DNA of 64,000 nt from Bacteroidota bacterium (GCA_013390605.1 JACAUB010000001.1:4922006-4986005), one strand, 5' to 3'. Positions 37,058 through 46,392 are shown, counted from the stretch's first letter. Numbers and translations: made by a program. The notes: generated from the sequence alone by a model not told the origin.

Positions 37058-37255
37058 TTCAGTTTGTCGATAAATAAGGAGTTCATTATTGTTTGTGCTG
37101 GTTTCTTTGAGGGAAAGATATAGGAAAAAGACAGATGATAAAAAGATGAAAATTTAAGAAATATTAACAAATAAAGAAAAATAAGAATTAATTTTAACAG
37201 AAAAAACAGAAGAGTGCCTATGGATAAAATTCAAAACTAATGCTCAGTTAAAAAA

Positions 37256-37333
37256 GGAGGGACCCGCCAGCCCCTCCGTTAATTAATTATTTTAACAAGT
37301 CATAGTCGCTTTCACAGAAAAAAAGGACGACTA
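37256..37333 (+). promoter_or_regulatory. Structured leader of susC (PUL 2)
   Basis: The 279-bp gap before susC holds two hairpins: GGAGGG (37256-37261) with CCCTCC (37272-37277), and TAGTCG (37303-37308) with CGACTA (37328-37333). The second ends three bases before the ATG at 37337 and encloses the purine-rich AAAAAAAGGA that would be the ribosome-binding region. Translational control of SusC is plausible. Upstream bases 37058-37250 show no gene. Confidence 0.4.
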
Positions 37334-37336
37334 AGT

Positions 37337-40300
37337 ATGTTTAACAAAAAATCATGCAAATTTATGAAAAAAACATCTATGCTGACTGTTTCGGCGATAT
37401 CTTATGGGTATAGGAAATACCTAATCGCTTTGATTCTTGTTACATTACTCATTCTTGTAAACCTAGTGCCAGCTTCGGCATTACCTGCTGCTCCTGATAA
37501 TAATCCAATTGTCACTAATGCAACAGAAGGAACCCAAAAACAAAAAATTACCGGTGTTATTACTGATGCAGATACCAAAGATCCTTTGGTAGGTGTTACT
37601 GTTTTAAGCCTAACTTCAAAAGGAGTAAAACGTGGTACTGTAACTGATAATAATGGTAAATTTTCACTTGATATAACTGACAGAAATGCTAAATTAATCA
37701 TCACTTATATTGGGTATGAGAAATTAGAGATAACACTTGGCGCAAGCAATAATTATAGTATCGAATTGAAGCCTCAATCAACAAGATTGAACGAGGTTGT
37801 AGTTGTAGGTTATGGTACACAAACCAAAGCTACTTTAACAGGGTCGATTTCATCCGTTAATGCTACAGATCTTGCCGCTTCTACAGCTGCCAATCCTATT
37901 CAACGTTTACAAGGTAAAACTACTGGTGTAAATATCCTTAACTCGCATTCACCCGGTGGTGATGCAAGTATTACGATCCACGGTATGGGTACCATTAATA
38001 ATAATAATCCATTGTTTATCATTGATGGAGTTCCTACAAAATACGGTATGACGCAGGTGAATCCTGATGAAATAGAATCAATGACCGTTTTAAAAGATGC
38101 TTCTTCTGCTTCTATTTATGGAGCTCGTGGAGCTAATGGTGTAATCATCATTACCACAAAGAGAGGAACTTCGGGTAAACCAAAGATTTCTATCAGTGCC
38201 CGTAACGGTTTTGGTAATGCTACCAATCAATATAATTTATTAAATACGCAGGAATACGGTCAACTACTTTGGTTAGAAGCCAAGAACGGAGGCGTAGCTC
38301 CAAGTAGTGCACTTTATGGCAGTGGTGCCACTCCCGTAATTCCAGATTATACTGCACCGGCAGGAGCTACAGCTGGAAGTGCCGCAGTAGATCCAAAGTT
38401 GTATAATTATGATCCTGCTAATCTTTATTTAATTGCTCAAGCTAACAAACAAGGAACAGATTGGTATAAAGCAATATACAGAACTGCTCAGATTCAAGAT
38501 TATAATGTATCTATTTCTGGTGGAACTGATAAAGGAACTTATGCATTTACCGCAGGTTATTATGATGAACAAGGTATCATGAAATATACCGGTTTTAAAA
38601 GACTATCTCTTCGCTCAAATGCAGATGCTCAAGTCGCTAGTTGGTTAAAAATTGGAGAGTCATTGGGATTAGGTTACACCAAAGGTTATGGTAATCGCGG
38701 AGAAGGAGAAGGTGCCCCAATTTCAGAAGCTTATCGTATGCAGCCAATTATCCCTATTTACGACATAATGGGAAATTTTGCAGGTACGAAAGGAACAGGA
38801 ACAGGTAATGGCGAAAATCCTTTAGCCATGCTTTATCGTGATCAAAATGATTATGGCAAAGATTTAAGAGCTATTGGTAATGTTTATGCTGAATTTACAC
38901 TTATAAAGGATCTGAAATTTAAATCCTTGTTTGGATTTGATTATCGTACCTATAATGGTCAAGATATCTTTATTAAGAATCCTGAGTTTCAGGAAGCTAA
39001 ACCTACTGATCAGTTGACAATGAGTAATAACTATACCGTTCAATGGAACTGGGTTAATACCATTAACTATTCGAAAACTATTGCCAGGGATCATAACTTC
39101 AAACTGTTAGCTGGTACAGAAGCTATCTCTACCGTTTATAATAATTTTGGTGCAGCACGTTCGACTTTCTTCTCTACGGACATAGATTATATGTATCTAA
39201 GTTCAGGTGAAAAAGATCAAAGTAATTATGGTGATGGTAATACAGCAAAAACCGCTTCTTACTTTGGAAGGTTTAACTACGATTATAAAGGCAAGTATTT
39301 AGCAGAGGCTACTTTCAGACGTGATGGTTCATCTGTATTTGGTGCTAACAATCGTTGGGGAAACTTCCCTGCTTTTTCTGTAGGTTGGAGAATGTCAGAA
39401 GAAAAGTTTATGGCTAGTACAAAAAGCTGGTTAGACTATTTGAAGCTCAAAGGAGGATACGGTATTTCAGGAAATGATCAAATTGGAGTATATAATGGGT
39501 TCACCACTTTTGCTTCAAATAATCAGATGACTTTCTATGGTATCTCAGGTAATCCCACTACATCTACAGCTGGGTTCTCGCATAATAACTTAGGTAATCC
39601 TGATGCAAAATGGGAAACTACTAAAACTTATAACATAGGTTTTGATGCTAATTTATTTAGTAACACCGTTACGTTGAGTGTTGATTTATGGCACAGAAAA
39701 ACATCTGATATGCTTTATCAACAACAAGTTCCTCAAGTTGCCGGAGCTTATATTCTTCCTTCGGTAAATATTGGCGATATGGATAACAAAGGTTATGATA
39801 TAAACATCGGATACCATAATACAGCTATCGGTGGTGAGTTAAAATATGATCTTACCTTAACGTTGACACATTACAAGAATAAAATTGTTAAACTTTCAAA
39901 CAACGCTGCTGAATTTATTGATGGTGCTAATCTACGTCAGATGCTCTATTCAAGAGCACAAGTGGGGACAGCCTTCCCTGAATTCTTTGGACTTATCGTT
40001 GATGGAATTTTTCAAACTCAAGCAGAAGCTGATGCTTATCCAAAAGAGTATGGTGGATCTTATAATATTGCAGGACATTTCAAATTCCGTGATGTTAATA
40101 AAGATGGTGTAATTGATGATAAAGATCGTACGTTTATTGGAAAACCTCAGCCAGACATTACCGGAGGTTTAAATATTGATTTGGCGTATAAGAGTTTCAG
40201 TCTGAATGCATTCTTATATTCAAGTCTGGGAAATAAAGTGATGAACTATGTTTCTCGTTGGATTGATTATACTCAGTTTACCGGTGGCCGTAGTAAAGAT

Positions 40301-40651
40301 CGTCTATATAAATCATGGGGAAGTCCTTATCTGAAAAACAACGCTGATGCCACATTGCCTTTAGCCGACTATAATACAATTAGTCAGTATCCATCTACTG
40401 CATTCTTAGAAAATGGGTCATTCTTAAGACTAAAAAATATTCAACTTGGTTATAGTTTACCAACAAAGTTTGTTAAGCAATATGGTATGGGAAAACTTGA
40501 AGTCTATGTTCAAAGCACCAATCTTTTCACTATAACTAAATATAAGGGTCTTGATCCTGAAATTAATTCAAGTGGAACTTCTTTGGGTATTGATCAAGGA
40601 GCCTGGCCAACGACACGTCAATTTATGTTAGGTCTAAAAATTGATTTTTAA
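37337..40651 (+). CDS. SusC/RagA TonB-dependent transporter without STN domain (PUL 2)
   Basis: 1104-residue outer-membrane importer. A long basic N-terminal region (to about residue 50) leads to the cleavable hydrophobic segment LIALILVTLLILVNLVPASA. A carboxypeptidase-D-like domain follows at about 70-150 (ITGVITDADTKDPLVGVTVL), then LNEVVVVGYGTQTKATLTG (TonB box region), plug motifs (NPIQRLQGKTTGVNI, FIIDGVP, ASIYGARGANGVIIITTKRG) and a barrel ending FMLGLKIDF. Unlike the 19817-23374 transporter it has no STN domain, so it cannot use a FecR relay, and no hybrid two-component gene lies near it. SusD follows 38 bp downstream. Confidence 0.96.
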   Translation: MFNKKSCKFMKKTSMLTVSAISYGYRKYLIALILVTLLILVNLVPASALPAAPDNNPIVTNATEGTQKQKITGVITDADTKDPLVGVTVLSLTSKGVKRGTVTDNNGKFSLDITDRNAKLIITYIGYEKLEITLGASNNYSIELKPQSTRLNEVVVVGYGTQTKATLTGSISSVNATDLAASTAANPIQRLQGKTTGVNILNSHSPGGDASITIHGMGTINNNNPLFIIDGVPTKYGMTQVNPDEIESMTVLKDASSASIYGARGANGVIIITTKRGTSGKPKISISARNGFGNATNQYNLLNTQEYGQLLWLEAKNGGVAPSSALYGSGATPVIPDYTAPAGATAGSAAVDPKLYNYDPANLYLIAQANKQGTDWYKAIYRTAQIQDYNVSISGGTDKGTYAFTAGYYDEQGIMKYTGFKRLSLRSNADAQVASWLKIGESLGLGYTKGYGNRGEGEGAPISEAYRMQPIIPIYDIMGNFAGTKGTGTGNGENPLAMLYRDQNDYGKDLRAIGNVYAEFTLIKDLKFKSLFGFDYRTYNGQDIFIKNPEFQEAKPTDQLTMSNNYTVQWNWVNTINYSKTIARDHNFKLLAGTEAISTVYNNFGAARSTFFSTDIDYMYLSSGEKDQSNYGDGNTAKTASYFGRFNYDYKGKYLAEATFRRDGSSVFGANNRWGNFPAFSVGWRMSEEKFMASTKSWLDYLKLKGGYGISGNDQIGVYNGFTTFASNNQMTFYGISGNPTTSTAGFSHNNLGNPDAKWETTKTYNIGFDANLFSNTVTLSVDLWHRKTSDMLYQQQVPQVAGAYILPSVNIGDMDNKGYDINIGYHNTAIGGELKYDLTLTLTHYKNKIVKLSNNAAEFIDGANLRQMLYSRAQVGTAFPEFFGLIVDGIFQTQAEADAYPKEYGGSYNIAGHFKFRDVNKDGVIDDKDRTFIGKPQPDITGGLNIDLAYKSFSLNAFLYSSLGNKVMNYVSRWIDYTQFTGGRSKDRLYKSWGSPYLKNNADATLPLADYNTISQYPSTAFLENGSFLRLKNIQLGYSLPTKFVKQYGMGKLEVYVQSTNLFTITKYKGLDPEINSSGTSLGIDQGAWPTTRQFMLGLKIDF

Positions 40652-40689
40652 GCTGTTGTTTTGATCATTTAATTTTAAAACTTTTGATT

Positions 40690-42453
40690 ATGAAAAAAAT
40701 ATTTTTTGCAATTCTAATTGTTTTAGCAATTTCATATTCGTGCACAAATAGTTTCCTCGATACGAAGCCAACCGGATCAGCAAGTTTTGCTACTTTATCA
40801 ACCGAAGCCGGGGTTAATGCTGCATTAATAGGTGCTTATCACGGTTTATTAGGCTCTAACCATACCGGTGGGTGGTTTGGAGATTGGACATGGTCAGCTT
40901 CTCCATCTAACTGGGTTTGGGGTTCTGTCGCCTCTGATGATGGTACTAAAGGTTCTGATATTGGTGACCAAAGTACGATTGTCCCTATTGAAAACTATAC
41001 TGTTGATGGTTCTAATGGTTATGTCTCTGATAAATGGAATGCCGGTTTTGATGGTATTGCCAAATGTAATGATGTGCTTAAGCTTATTGCCGCAACTAAG
41101 TCGCTTACTGCAGATAAAGCAGCAAACCTAAAAGCTCAAGCTTTATTTCTTCGTGCATGGCATCATTTTGAATTAAGAAGAGTATTTAATAAAATTCCTT
41201 ATATAACGGAATTAGTAGATGCTACAAAAGTGAAAAATGATGTTGAAGTATGGCCTATGATCGAAACCGATCTAAAGTTTGCCATTGCTAATTTGCCAAC
41301 AACACAAGCCGATGCTGGTAGACCAACAAAATATGCTGCAGAGGCTGTATTAGCCAGAGTATATCTTTTTGAGAAAAAATATACTGAATCTGCCGCACTT
41401 TGTGATGATATTATCAATAGTGGCAAATATACTTTGATGGCCAATTTTGATGATAACTACAAAATTTCGACCAGAAATAATAAGGAGTCTATTTTTGAAA
41501 TTCAATATGTTGTAAATGATGGAACTCCAGAATCAGCTGAAGGTGGTTATGGTGATGCGTTAAATTATCCAATTGATATTGATGGAACAGGTACTTGTTG
41601 CGGATTCCACCAACCAACTCAAAATTTGGTGAATGCTTTTAAAGTAGATGCCAATGGATTACCACTTTTTGATACTTTCAATAATACCAATTTTACAAAT
41701 GATATGGGTATTAACTCAGCGGATAAATTTGTTCCTGATGTAACTACTCCTGTCGATCCACGTTTGGATTGGACAGTTGGTCGTCGTGGCGTTCCTTATC
41801 TTGATTGGGGTATTATGCGTGGAAAAGATTGGGTTCGCGATCAAAATAATGCCGGTCCTTATCTATACAAGAAAAATATGTTCATGAAATCGGAAAAGGG
41901 TGTTTATTCAACCACTACCGGATGGGCTACAGGTGTTAATGCTAATAATTACAGAGCTTATCGTTTGGCTCATATTCTTCTTTGGAGAGCAGAATGTGCT
42001 GTTCAATTAGGCGATCTTGAAAAAGCCAGAACATTAGTTAATCAGGTTCGTGCCCGTGCAGCTAATCCAGCTCATTTTGTAAAGGGTCGTTGTACTACTT
42101 ATAATCTTCCTACAGGAGTAGCTCCAGTAGTTGATAATACGCTTACTGCTGCTAATTATCAAATTGGTTTATACCCATCTGCTGGATGGACTGCTGCCTA
42201 TGCGCTTAAAGCTGTTCAGTGGGAACTCCGTCTTGAATTCGCCATGGAAGGTCAACGTTTCTTCGACCTTGTTCGTTGGGGAATTGCAGCCCAGGTTCTG
42301 AATGATTACATAGCAAAGGATAAACTTTTCAGAAGTTTACTTGGCGGTGTTAAACCTGCTATATTTACAGCTAATCATAATGAATACTGGCCTATTCCTC
42401 AAAGTCAGTTGGAACTTCAAAAGGGGATTCTGACACAGACTACAGGATGGTAG
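40690..42453 (+). CDS. SusD/RagB family glycan-binding lipoprotein (PUL 2)
   Basis: Surface lipoprotein partner of the upstream SusC, 587 residues. I use the ATG at 40690; the frame extends 6 bases to a TTG, which is not needed. The signal peptide has the lipobox AISYSC (Cys18). SusD hallmarks: SFLDTKPTGSASFATLSTE, LKAQALFLRAWHHFELRRVF, AAEAVLARVYLFEKKY, and VQWELRLEFAMEGQRFFDLVRWG near the C-terminus, with NEYWPIPQSQLEL at the end. Its ligand cannot be read from sequence; the nearby beta-mannosidase and GH2 genes are the only hints. Confidence 0.95.
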   Translation: MKKIFFAILIVLAISYSCTNSFLDTKPTGSASFATLSTEAGVNAALIGAYHGLLGSNHTGGWFGDWTWSASPSNWVWGSVASDDGTKGSDIGDQSTIVPIENYTVDGSNGYVSDKWNAGFDGIAKCNDVLKLIAATKSLTADKAANLKAQALFLRAWHHFELRRVFNKIPYITELVDATKVKNDVEVWPMIETDLKFAIANLPTTQADAGRPTKYAAEAVLARVYLFEKKYTESAALCDDIINSGKYTLMANFDDNYKISTRNNKESIFEIQYVVNDGTPESAEGGYGDALNYPIDIDGTGTCCGFHQPTQNLVNAFKVDANGLPLFDTFNNTNFTNDMGINSADKFVPDVTTPVDPRLDWTVGRRGVPYLDWGIMRGKDWVRDQNNAGPYLYKKNMFMKSEKGVYSTTTGWATGVNANNYRAYRLAHILLWRAECAVQLGDLEKARTLVNQVRARAANPAHFVKGRCTTYNLPTGVAPVVDNTLTAANYQIGLYPSAGWTAAYALKAVQWELRLEFAMEGQRFFDLVRWGIAAQVLNDYIAKDKLFRSLLGGVKPAIFTANHNEYWPIPQSQLELQKGILTQTTGW

Positions 42454-42461
42454 TAGTAATA

Positions 42462-42499
42462 AGAAGAAGCGATCATTTATTGTGAGCGATCGCTCTTCT
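42462..42499 (+). terminator. Hairpin directly after susD (PUL 2)
   Basis: AGAAG plus AGCGATC (42462-42474, one bulged base) pair with GATCGCTCTTCT (42488-42499). No T run follows, so it may protect the mRNA 3' end rather than terminate. Confidence 0.5.
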
Positions 42500-42533
42500 A
42501 ATAAATAAGTTAATTTAAATTCAATATTGAATA

Positions 42534-42578
42534 AAATGGGGATATTTAATTGAAATATTATTTATCCCCATTTCTTTT
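42534..42578 (+). terminator. Intrinsic terminator of the PUL 2 susCD unit
   Basis: Perfect 11-bp stem AAATGGGGATA (42534-42544) with TATCCCCATTT (42563-42573) followed by CTTTT. It lies 80 bp after the SusD stop and just before the next gene at 42593. Confidence 0.7.
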
Positions 42579-42592
42579 ATCAATTTACGGTT

Positions 42593-43096
42593 ATGAAAAA
42601 AGTAATATTTCTTTTTACGGTTCTATTATTACTTACTTGTTGTACTCTTCTCGTTAAAAAGATTACGGTAGATCAGGTTTTTAAAAGTGGACGAAGCTTT
42701 TTGAATTCAAAATTCGAAAAAATGAAGATTTTGGATAACAAAAGTTTTGTTATGTTTACCACTCCTGATAGTACCTCATATGTTTTCAAAAAGGCTGATA
42801 TCGTTATTGGTGATTTGAATAATGATGGAGCACAGGATGCTATCATCACTTATATTGTGGTTCTAAAAGACAAGACTTTTTTCAATAAACAGGTTATCTT
42901 TATAAATAATAAAGGTATTTTGATTCCTCAGAAAGAATTTAAACTTGAAGTGTTTATAAGAAAAATTGAAGATGGAGTTGTATTAGCAGAAAAATCTAAA
43001 ATAGCAGCAGACTCTCCTAATTTTGGATGTCATTCATGTATGGTGAAAGTAAAGCTTCGTTTTGAGAAGGATAGCTTGATTCAAATTTCCAAATAA
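42593..43096 (+). CDS. Small predicted lipoprotein of unknown function
   Basis: 167 residues. The N-terminus MKKVIFLFTVLLLLTCCTLL is a lipoprotein signal with Cys16 or Cys17 as the lipidated residue. A single calcium-loop-like motif DLNNDGAQDAIITY is at about residues 76-89, like one FG-GAP/VCBS unit, and a GCHSC pair of cysteines is near the C-terminus. I do not recognise the family. It starts 14 bp after the T tract of the terminator at 42534-42578 and ends before a strong bidirectional hairpin, so it is likely monocistronic. Coding is supported by the signal peptide, length and a clean start. Confidence 0.7.
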   Translation: MKKVIFLFTVLLLLTCCTLLVKKITVDQVFKSGRSFLNSKFEKMKILDNKSFVMFTTPDSTSYVFKKADIVIGDLNNDGAQDAIITYIVVLKDKTFFNKQVIFINNKGILIPQKEFKLEVFIRKIEDGVVLAEKSKIAADSPNFGCHSCMVKVKLRFEKDSLIQISK

Positions 43097-43129
43097 TTTT
43101 CAATGTAAGTTTTCGGTATGCTTGTTATC

Positions 43130-43167
43130 AAAAGAGTCTGTCTCAAAAGTTTGAGACAGACTCTTTT
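43130..43167. terminator. Bidirectional terminator between convergent genes
   Basis: Perfect 18-bp inverted repeat: AAAAGAGTCTGTCTCAAA (43130-43147) and TTTGAGACAGACTCTTTT (43150-43167), with T tracts on both strands. It separates the lipoprotein gene (plus) from the convergent gene ending at 43313 (minus). Confidence 0.75.
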
Positions 43168-43245
43168 AATTCGGAGAACTACCTGATAAAGAATCTCAAT
43201 ATTAAAATCTCAGAGGGATAAGAATTCTTTTGAGACAGTCTCTTT
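43131..43245. repeat. About 110-bp segment with inverted 16-bp ends, possible MITE or IS remnant
   Basis: GAGTCTGTCTCAAAAG at 43134-43149 recurs inverted as CTTTTGAGACAGTCTC at 43227-43242, one mismatch in 16. The sequence type (GAGnCTGTCTCAAAA) resembles terminal repeats of Bacteroidota insertion sequences. There is no transposase fragment between them. Confidence 0.4.
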
Positions 43246-43312
43246 TGGTTTTGTTGATTAGCAATTCGAGTAATGGAAGTGATAGTGTAGTATTTAGTAA
43301 ATTGTTTTTTAT

Positions 43313-44134
43313 TTAAAGCCCGTTAGAAAACAAGGCTATTTTTCCATCTTTGGTTAGTTTAATAAAAGTAAACTTCTTGTCTTTGCCAAGATTAATAACG
43401 CAAGAGAAAACATTTCTACCATCAACCTCTTTGGGTGAAACGATACTGGCTTCAGTTTTATCCACAACTTTACCTTCCCTCTCAACCAATGCGATGTTTA
43501 TTTTTCCTTTTTCTTTTGATACAAAATTTAAGATCTGGCACTCTTCGCCACAAGGCGAGGTGTTTACAAATCTAATATCAAGCTTTTCGGCCATATCTTC
43601 TTTTTCAGTGAGTACACCTTTTTTACGCAGTTGAGCAAACTCCTCGTCGTCTATTTTGTGAAGTCTGCCACTCATTCCCGGTAGACCGCGTAACCTAATA
43701 TGCATGGGGACTTCGGGCATATTGAAATTAAAGGCTTTAAGATCATCCATCTCAGGAAATTCAAAATCCATAGAATGCATGCCATCTTTCAAATCTTTTT
43801 TAATTCTTTTTATCATTTTTATCTTTTGCTCTTTACCCATAGGGCTAAAGTTGATATCAGAAATGATCGTTTCACCATTTAAAGAGTCTTTATCGCTAAG
43901 GATACGAAAAGCTTCTTTTTTTTCCTGAAGCATTTTTTTCATATGCTCGGGTGTTGGAACGTCACCAGTTGTTATAACGGTGTCGATAGTTGTTGTTTTG
44001 CCATCTGATTTTACAGTGACCTTGATGTGCTTTTTTGTGTCATCAGATTTTTGTGTTTTAGTGTCTGTGCTGACCTGTGCAAACCCGCATAACATTGCAA
44101 GAAGCAGTGTAGCAAGCAAAATGGATTTTTTCAT
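43313..44134 (-). CDS. Secreted protein of unknown function, divergent from a histidine kinase
   Basis: 273 residues with a signal peptide ending GFAQ near residue 19. The rest is highly charged, with a Lys/Asp/Met-rich central region (about 60-150, including FEFPEMDDLKAFNFNMPEVP) and a beta-rich C-terminal part with one SPCGEEC cysteine pair (about 193-199). No family recognised. It is divergent from the RprX-like kinase gene at 44260, sharing a 125-bp regulatory region with four phased TTAA repeats, so it may be the regulator's main target or a periplasmic accessory that feeds back on the kinase. Function unknown. Confidence 0.7.
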   Translation of the reverse strand: MKKSILLATLLLAMLCGFAQVSTDTKTQKSDDTKKHIKVTVKSDGKTTTIDTVITTGDVPTPEHMKKMLQEKKEAFRILSDKDSLNGETIISDINFSPMGKEQKIKMIKRIKKDLKDGMHSMDFEFPEMDDLKAFNFNMPEVPMHIRLRGLPGMSGRLHKIDDEEFAQLRKKGVLTEKEDMAEKLDIRFVNTSPCGEECQILNFVSKEKGKINIALVEREGKVVDKTEASIVSPKEVDGRNVFSCVINLGKDKKFTFIKLTKDGKIALFSNGL

Positions 44135-44183
44135 AGCTTTTTTTGTTTTAATTTTATTTGCAGCTAAAGTAGTTGCTGAAATC

Positions 44184-44221
44184 TTAAGAGTTTCTTAAAT
44201 GAGGTTAAAGAAACGTTAAAG
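44184..44221. promoter_or_regulatory. Four helically phased TTAA repeats, putative response-regulator site
   Basis: TTAA units begin at 44184, 44195, 44205 and 44216 (spacing 11, 10, 11), the last two being TTAAAGAAACG and TTAAAGTCTG. Direct repeats with an 11-bp period are the usual binding form of OmpR/PhoB-type regulators, and the gene for one lies in the adjacent operon. The site is 39-76 bp from the kinase start and 50-87 bp from the divergent start. Confidence 0.5.
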
Positions 44222-44259
44222 TCTGATATAGTGCAGTTAATAAATACTAATTTAGTGGC

Positions 44260-46392
44260 ATGAATAAGAAACTATTTATCACACTTGTAATTTTAATGAG
44301 TCTGGCTTTGCTGGGAATCATTGGGATGCAATATTTTTGGTTCCGAAATTCGATACGTGTAAAACAAGCCGAACTTAAATTGAATGTTAATGAGGCTCTT
44401 AGAAATACTGCGTTAAAACTGGAGAATAGAGAAACTCTTCAGAAGTTGCTTTCTTCTCTGAATAATGCAGATAGTGCTTCATCAATTAAAAGTGATAAAA
44501 CGAAAGCACATATCGAAACTGCTAATGCTAAAAGACGGAAACAAAATCCTAAAATAAAATCCGGGACCAAGATTTTGGATGAAGATGTCATGTTAAACAG
44601 GATATCTTATGATAATAACGGTTCACCTATTCCGGTTGAGTCTAGATTCGTGCCTAAACCGGATGATTTTATGAAGTTTAATTTCTCTTTTGACTCTGCA
44701 AATATTGCAGCAGATATACATGGGAAGCTAAAAGAACTGAATGCGTTACAACAAAAGAGGCATACAGTAGTATTACGCAAAAAAGGTTTGCCACTGCGCA
44801 CAGATTCTATTCGGCTTGGAACAAAGACAAACACCCATCAAGTGACCGTCTCGGTAAGCTCAAATTCGTCTCCTCAAATGCATTTTATTTATAATGGAAA
44901 GGATAAAGAACCCAACTTTAATGAGATTTTCATTGAACTACGAAAGTTAATGAAATCAAAAGATGCTGAGAAACTATCAAAGAAGCTTGATGATGATTTC
45001 GCTCCCATACAGATTGTACAGGAACTTGGTAAACACCCAGATTCGGTATTTCGAACAAGAATTGATTCTGTCATGCGAAAAGTGAAACCTTTTCAAGGTA
45101 TTCGTTATCCCGATAGAAAAGAGATGCAAGAGATGGAGGCGCGGGTTATTGCTAACGCCAGGAATAGAAAGATGCCACCGTTTAATTTTGGATTCCCTTT
45201 TGCTCCACAGCCATCAATGGTACATACTGTTAAAATACAAACTACAGAAAGAGATACACTGGTTCAAAAGAGAATAAAACACTTGAATGGAATTATCGAC
45301 CAGATCATCCTTGAGGTTTCGACAAATCATTCGTTGTTAAATAAACGATTAAATCTGAAGCTGATTGATTCTGTTTTGGTGAATGAATTGAAAAATAATG
45401 GGATTTCGATGAAGCCTGAATATGCTATATTTAACGATTTAATCGGGAAAGTTTCATCAATACATTCACCGGGTTATAATGTAAAAGCCTCTCCCGATTA
45501 TTCTACCCGATTATTTCCTAACGATTTATTTGGCTCTCCTTATTCTTTAAAGGTTCAATTTGTCAATAGAGATAAATATGTGCTGCGTTCTATGTCGCTA
45601 ATGCTTTCAATGTCAATTCTATTAACTGCATTTTTGGTTTTTGCATTTGTATTTGCTCTTTGGGCGATATTAAACCAAAAGAAAATTTCTGAAATAAAAT
45701 CTGATTTCATCAATAACATAACCCACGAGTTTAAAACACCTATCTCTACGATTGGACTTGCTATCGACTCTATTGATAATCCAAAAATTATCAGTAATCA
45801 GGGACAGATTCGTTATTTTACACAGATTATAAGAGAGGAAAATCATAGGATGAATCAATTGGTTGAGAATGTATTACGCACAGCCTTACTCGATCGAAAA
45901 GTATTGAAACAACATTTGGTTGAGATTGATTTTCATGAATTAATTTTAAAAGCAGTAAGTCATTCTCATTTACAAATTGAATCGAGAAATGGATATATAG
46001 ACCTAAAGCTTGAAGCACCCAATGCAATTATTGAAGCTGATGCGACACAAGTCTTAAATGCATTAATCAACCTGATTGATAATGCAATAAAATATTCTAA
46101 AGATAAACCCGAAATCACTATTTCTACACGTCAATCTGGCTATAATATTATCTGTTCTATTGAAGATAACGGAATAGGAATGACACGTGAAGTTCAACGT
46201 AGAATCTTTGATCGTTTCTATCGGTATACTGAAGGGAATATCCATGACGTTAAAGGTCATGGTCTTGGTCTTTCTTTTGTAAAGACTATTATTGAGGCTC
46301 ATAATGGAAGAGTTTCTGTTGAGAGCGAGCCAGGAAAAGGCAGTCGGTTTGAATTATTAATTCCGTTAAAGTCTGATAAAAATGAAGAATAG
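44260..46392 (+). CDS. Sensor histidine kinase, RprX-like
   Basis: 710-residue membrane kinase. TM1 is at about 5-27 and TM2 at about 446-472, leaving an unusually large periplasmic domain of about 420 residues that is charged and has no recognised sensor fold. The HisKA box is FINNITHEFKTP with phospho-accepting H489. HATPase motifs: N box NLIDNAIKYS (about 604-613), DNGIGM, FDRFYR and GHGLGLS. The response-regulator gene overlaps its stop by 11 nt, so both are coupled. Overall layout and the partner's sequence match the Bacteroides RprX/RprY type. The signal sensed is unknown. Confidence 0.92.
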   Translation: MNKKLFITLVILMSLALLGIIGMQYFWFRNSIRVKQAELKLNVNEALRNTALKLENRETLQKLLSSLNNADSASSIKSDKTKAHIETANAKRRKQNPKIKSGTKILDEDVMLNRISYDNNGSPIPVESRFVPKPDDFMKFNFSFDSANIAADIHGKLKELNALQQKRHTVVLRKKGLPLRTDSIRLGTKTNTHQVTVSVSSNSSPQMHFIYNGKDKEPNFNEIFIELRKLMKSKDAEKLSKKLDDDFAPIQIVQELGKHPDSVFRTRIDSVMRKVKPFQGIRYPDRKEMQEMEARVIANARNRKMPPFNFGFPFAPQPSMVHTVKIQTTERDTLVQKRIKHLNGIIDQIILEVSTNHSLLNKRLNLKLIDSVLVNELKNNGISMKPEYAIFNDLIGKVSSIHSPGYNVKASPDYSTRLFPNDLFGSPYSLKVQFVNRDKYVLRSMSLMLSMSILLTAFLVFAFVFALWAILNQKKISEIKSDFINNITHEFKTPISTIGLAIDSIDNPKIISNQGQIRYFTQIIREENHRMNQLVENVLRTALLDRKVLKQHLVEIDFHELILKAVSHSHLQIESRNGYIDLKLEAPNAIIEADATQVLNALINLIDNAIKYSKDKPEITISTRQSGYNIICSIEDNGIGMTREVQRRIFDRFYRYTEGNIHDVKGHGLGLSFVKTIIEAHNGRVSVESEPGKGSRFELLIPLKSDKNEE

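Noticed and set aside
40684..40689. TTG start for the second SusD
   Set aside because: An ATG two codons later gives a perfect lipoprotein signal peptide; the extra two residues add nothing.
43131..43245. Intact insertion sequence
   Set aside because: Inverted ends are present but there is no transposase or fragment of one between or beside them.
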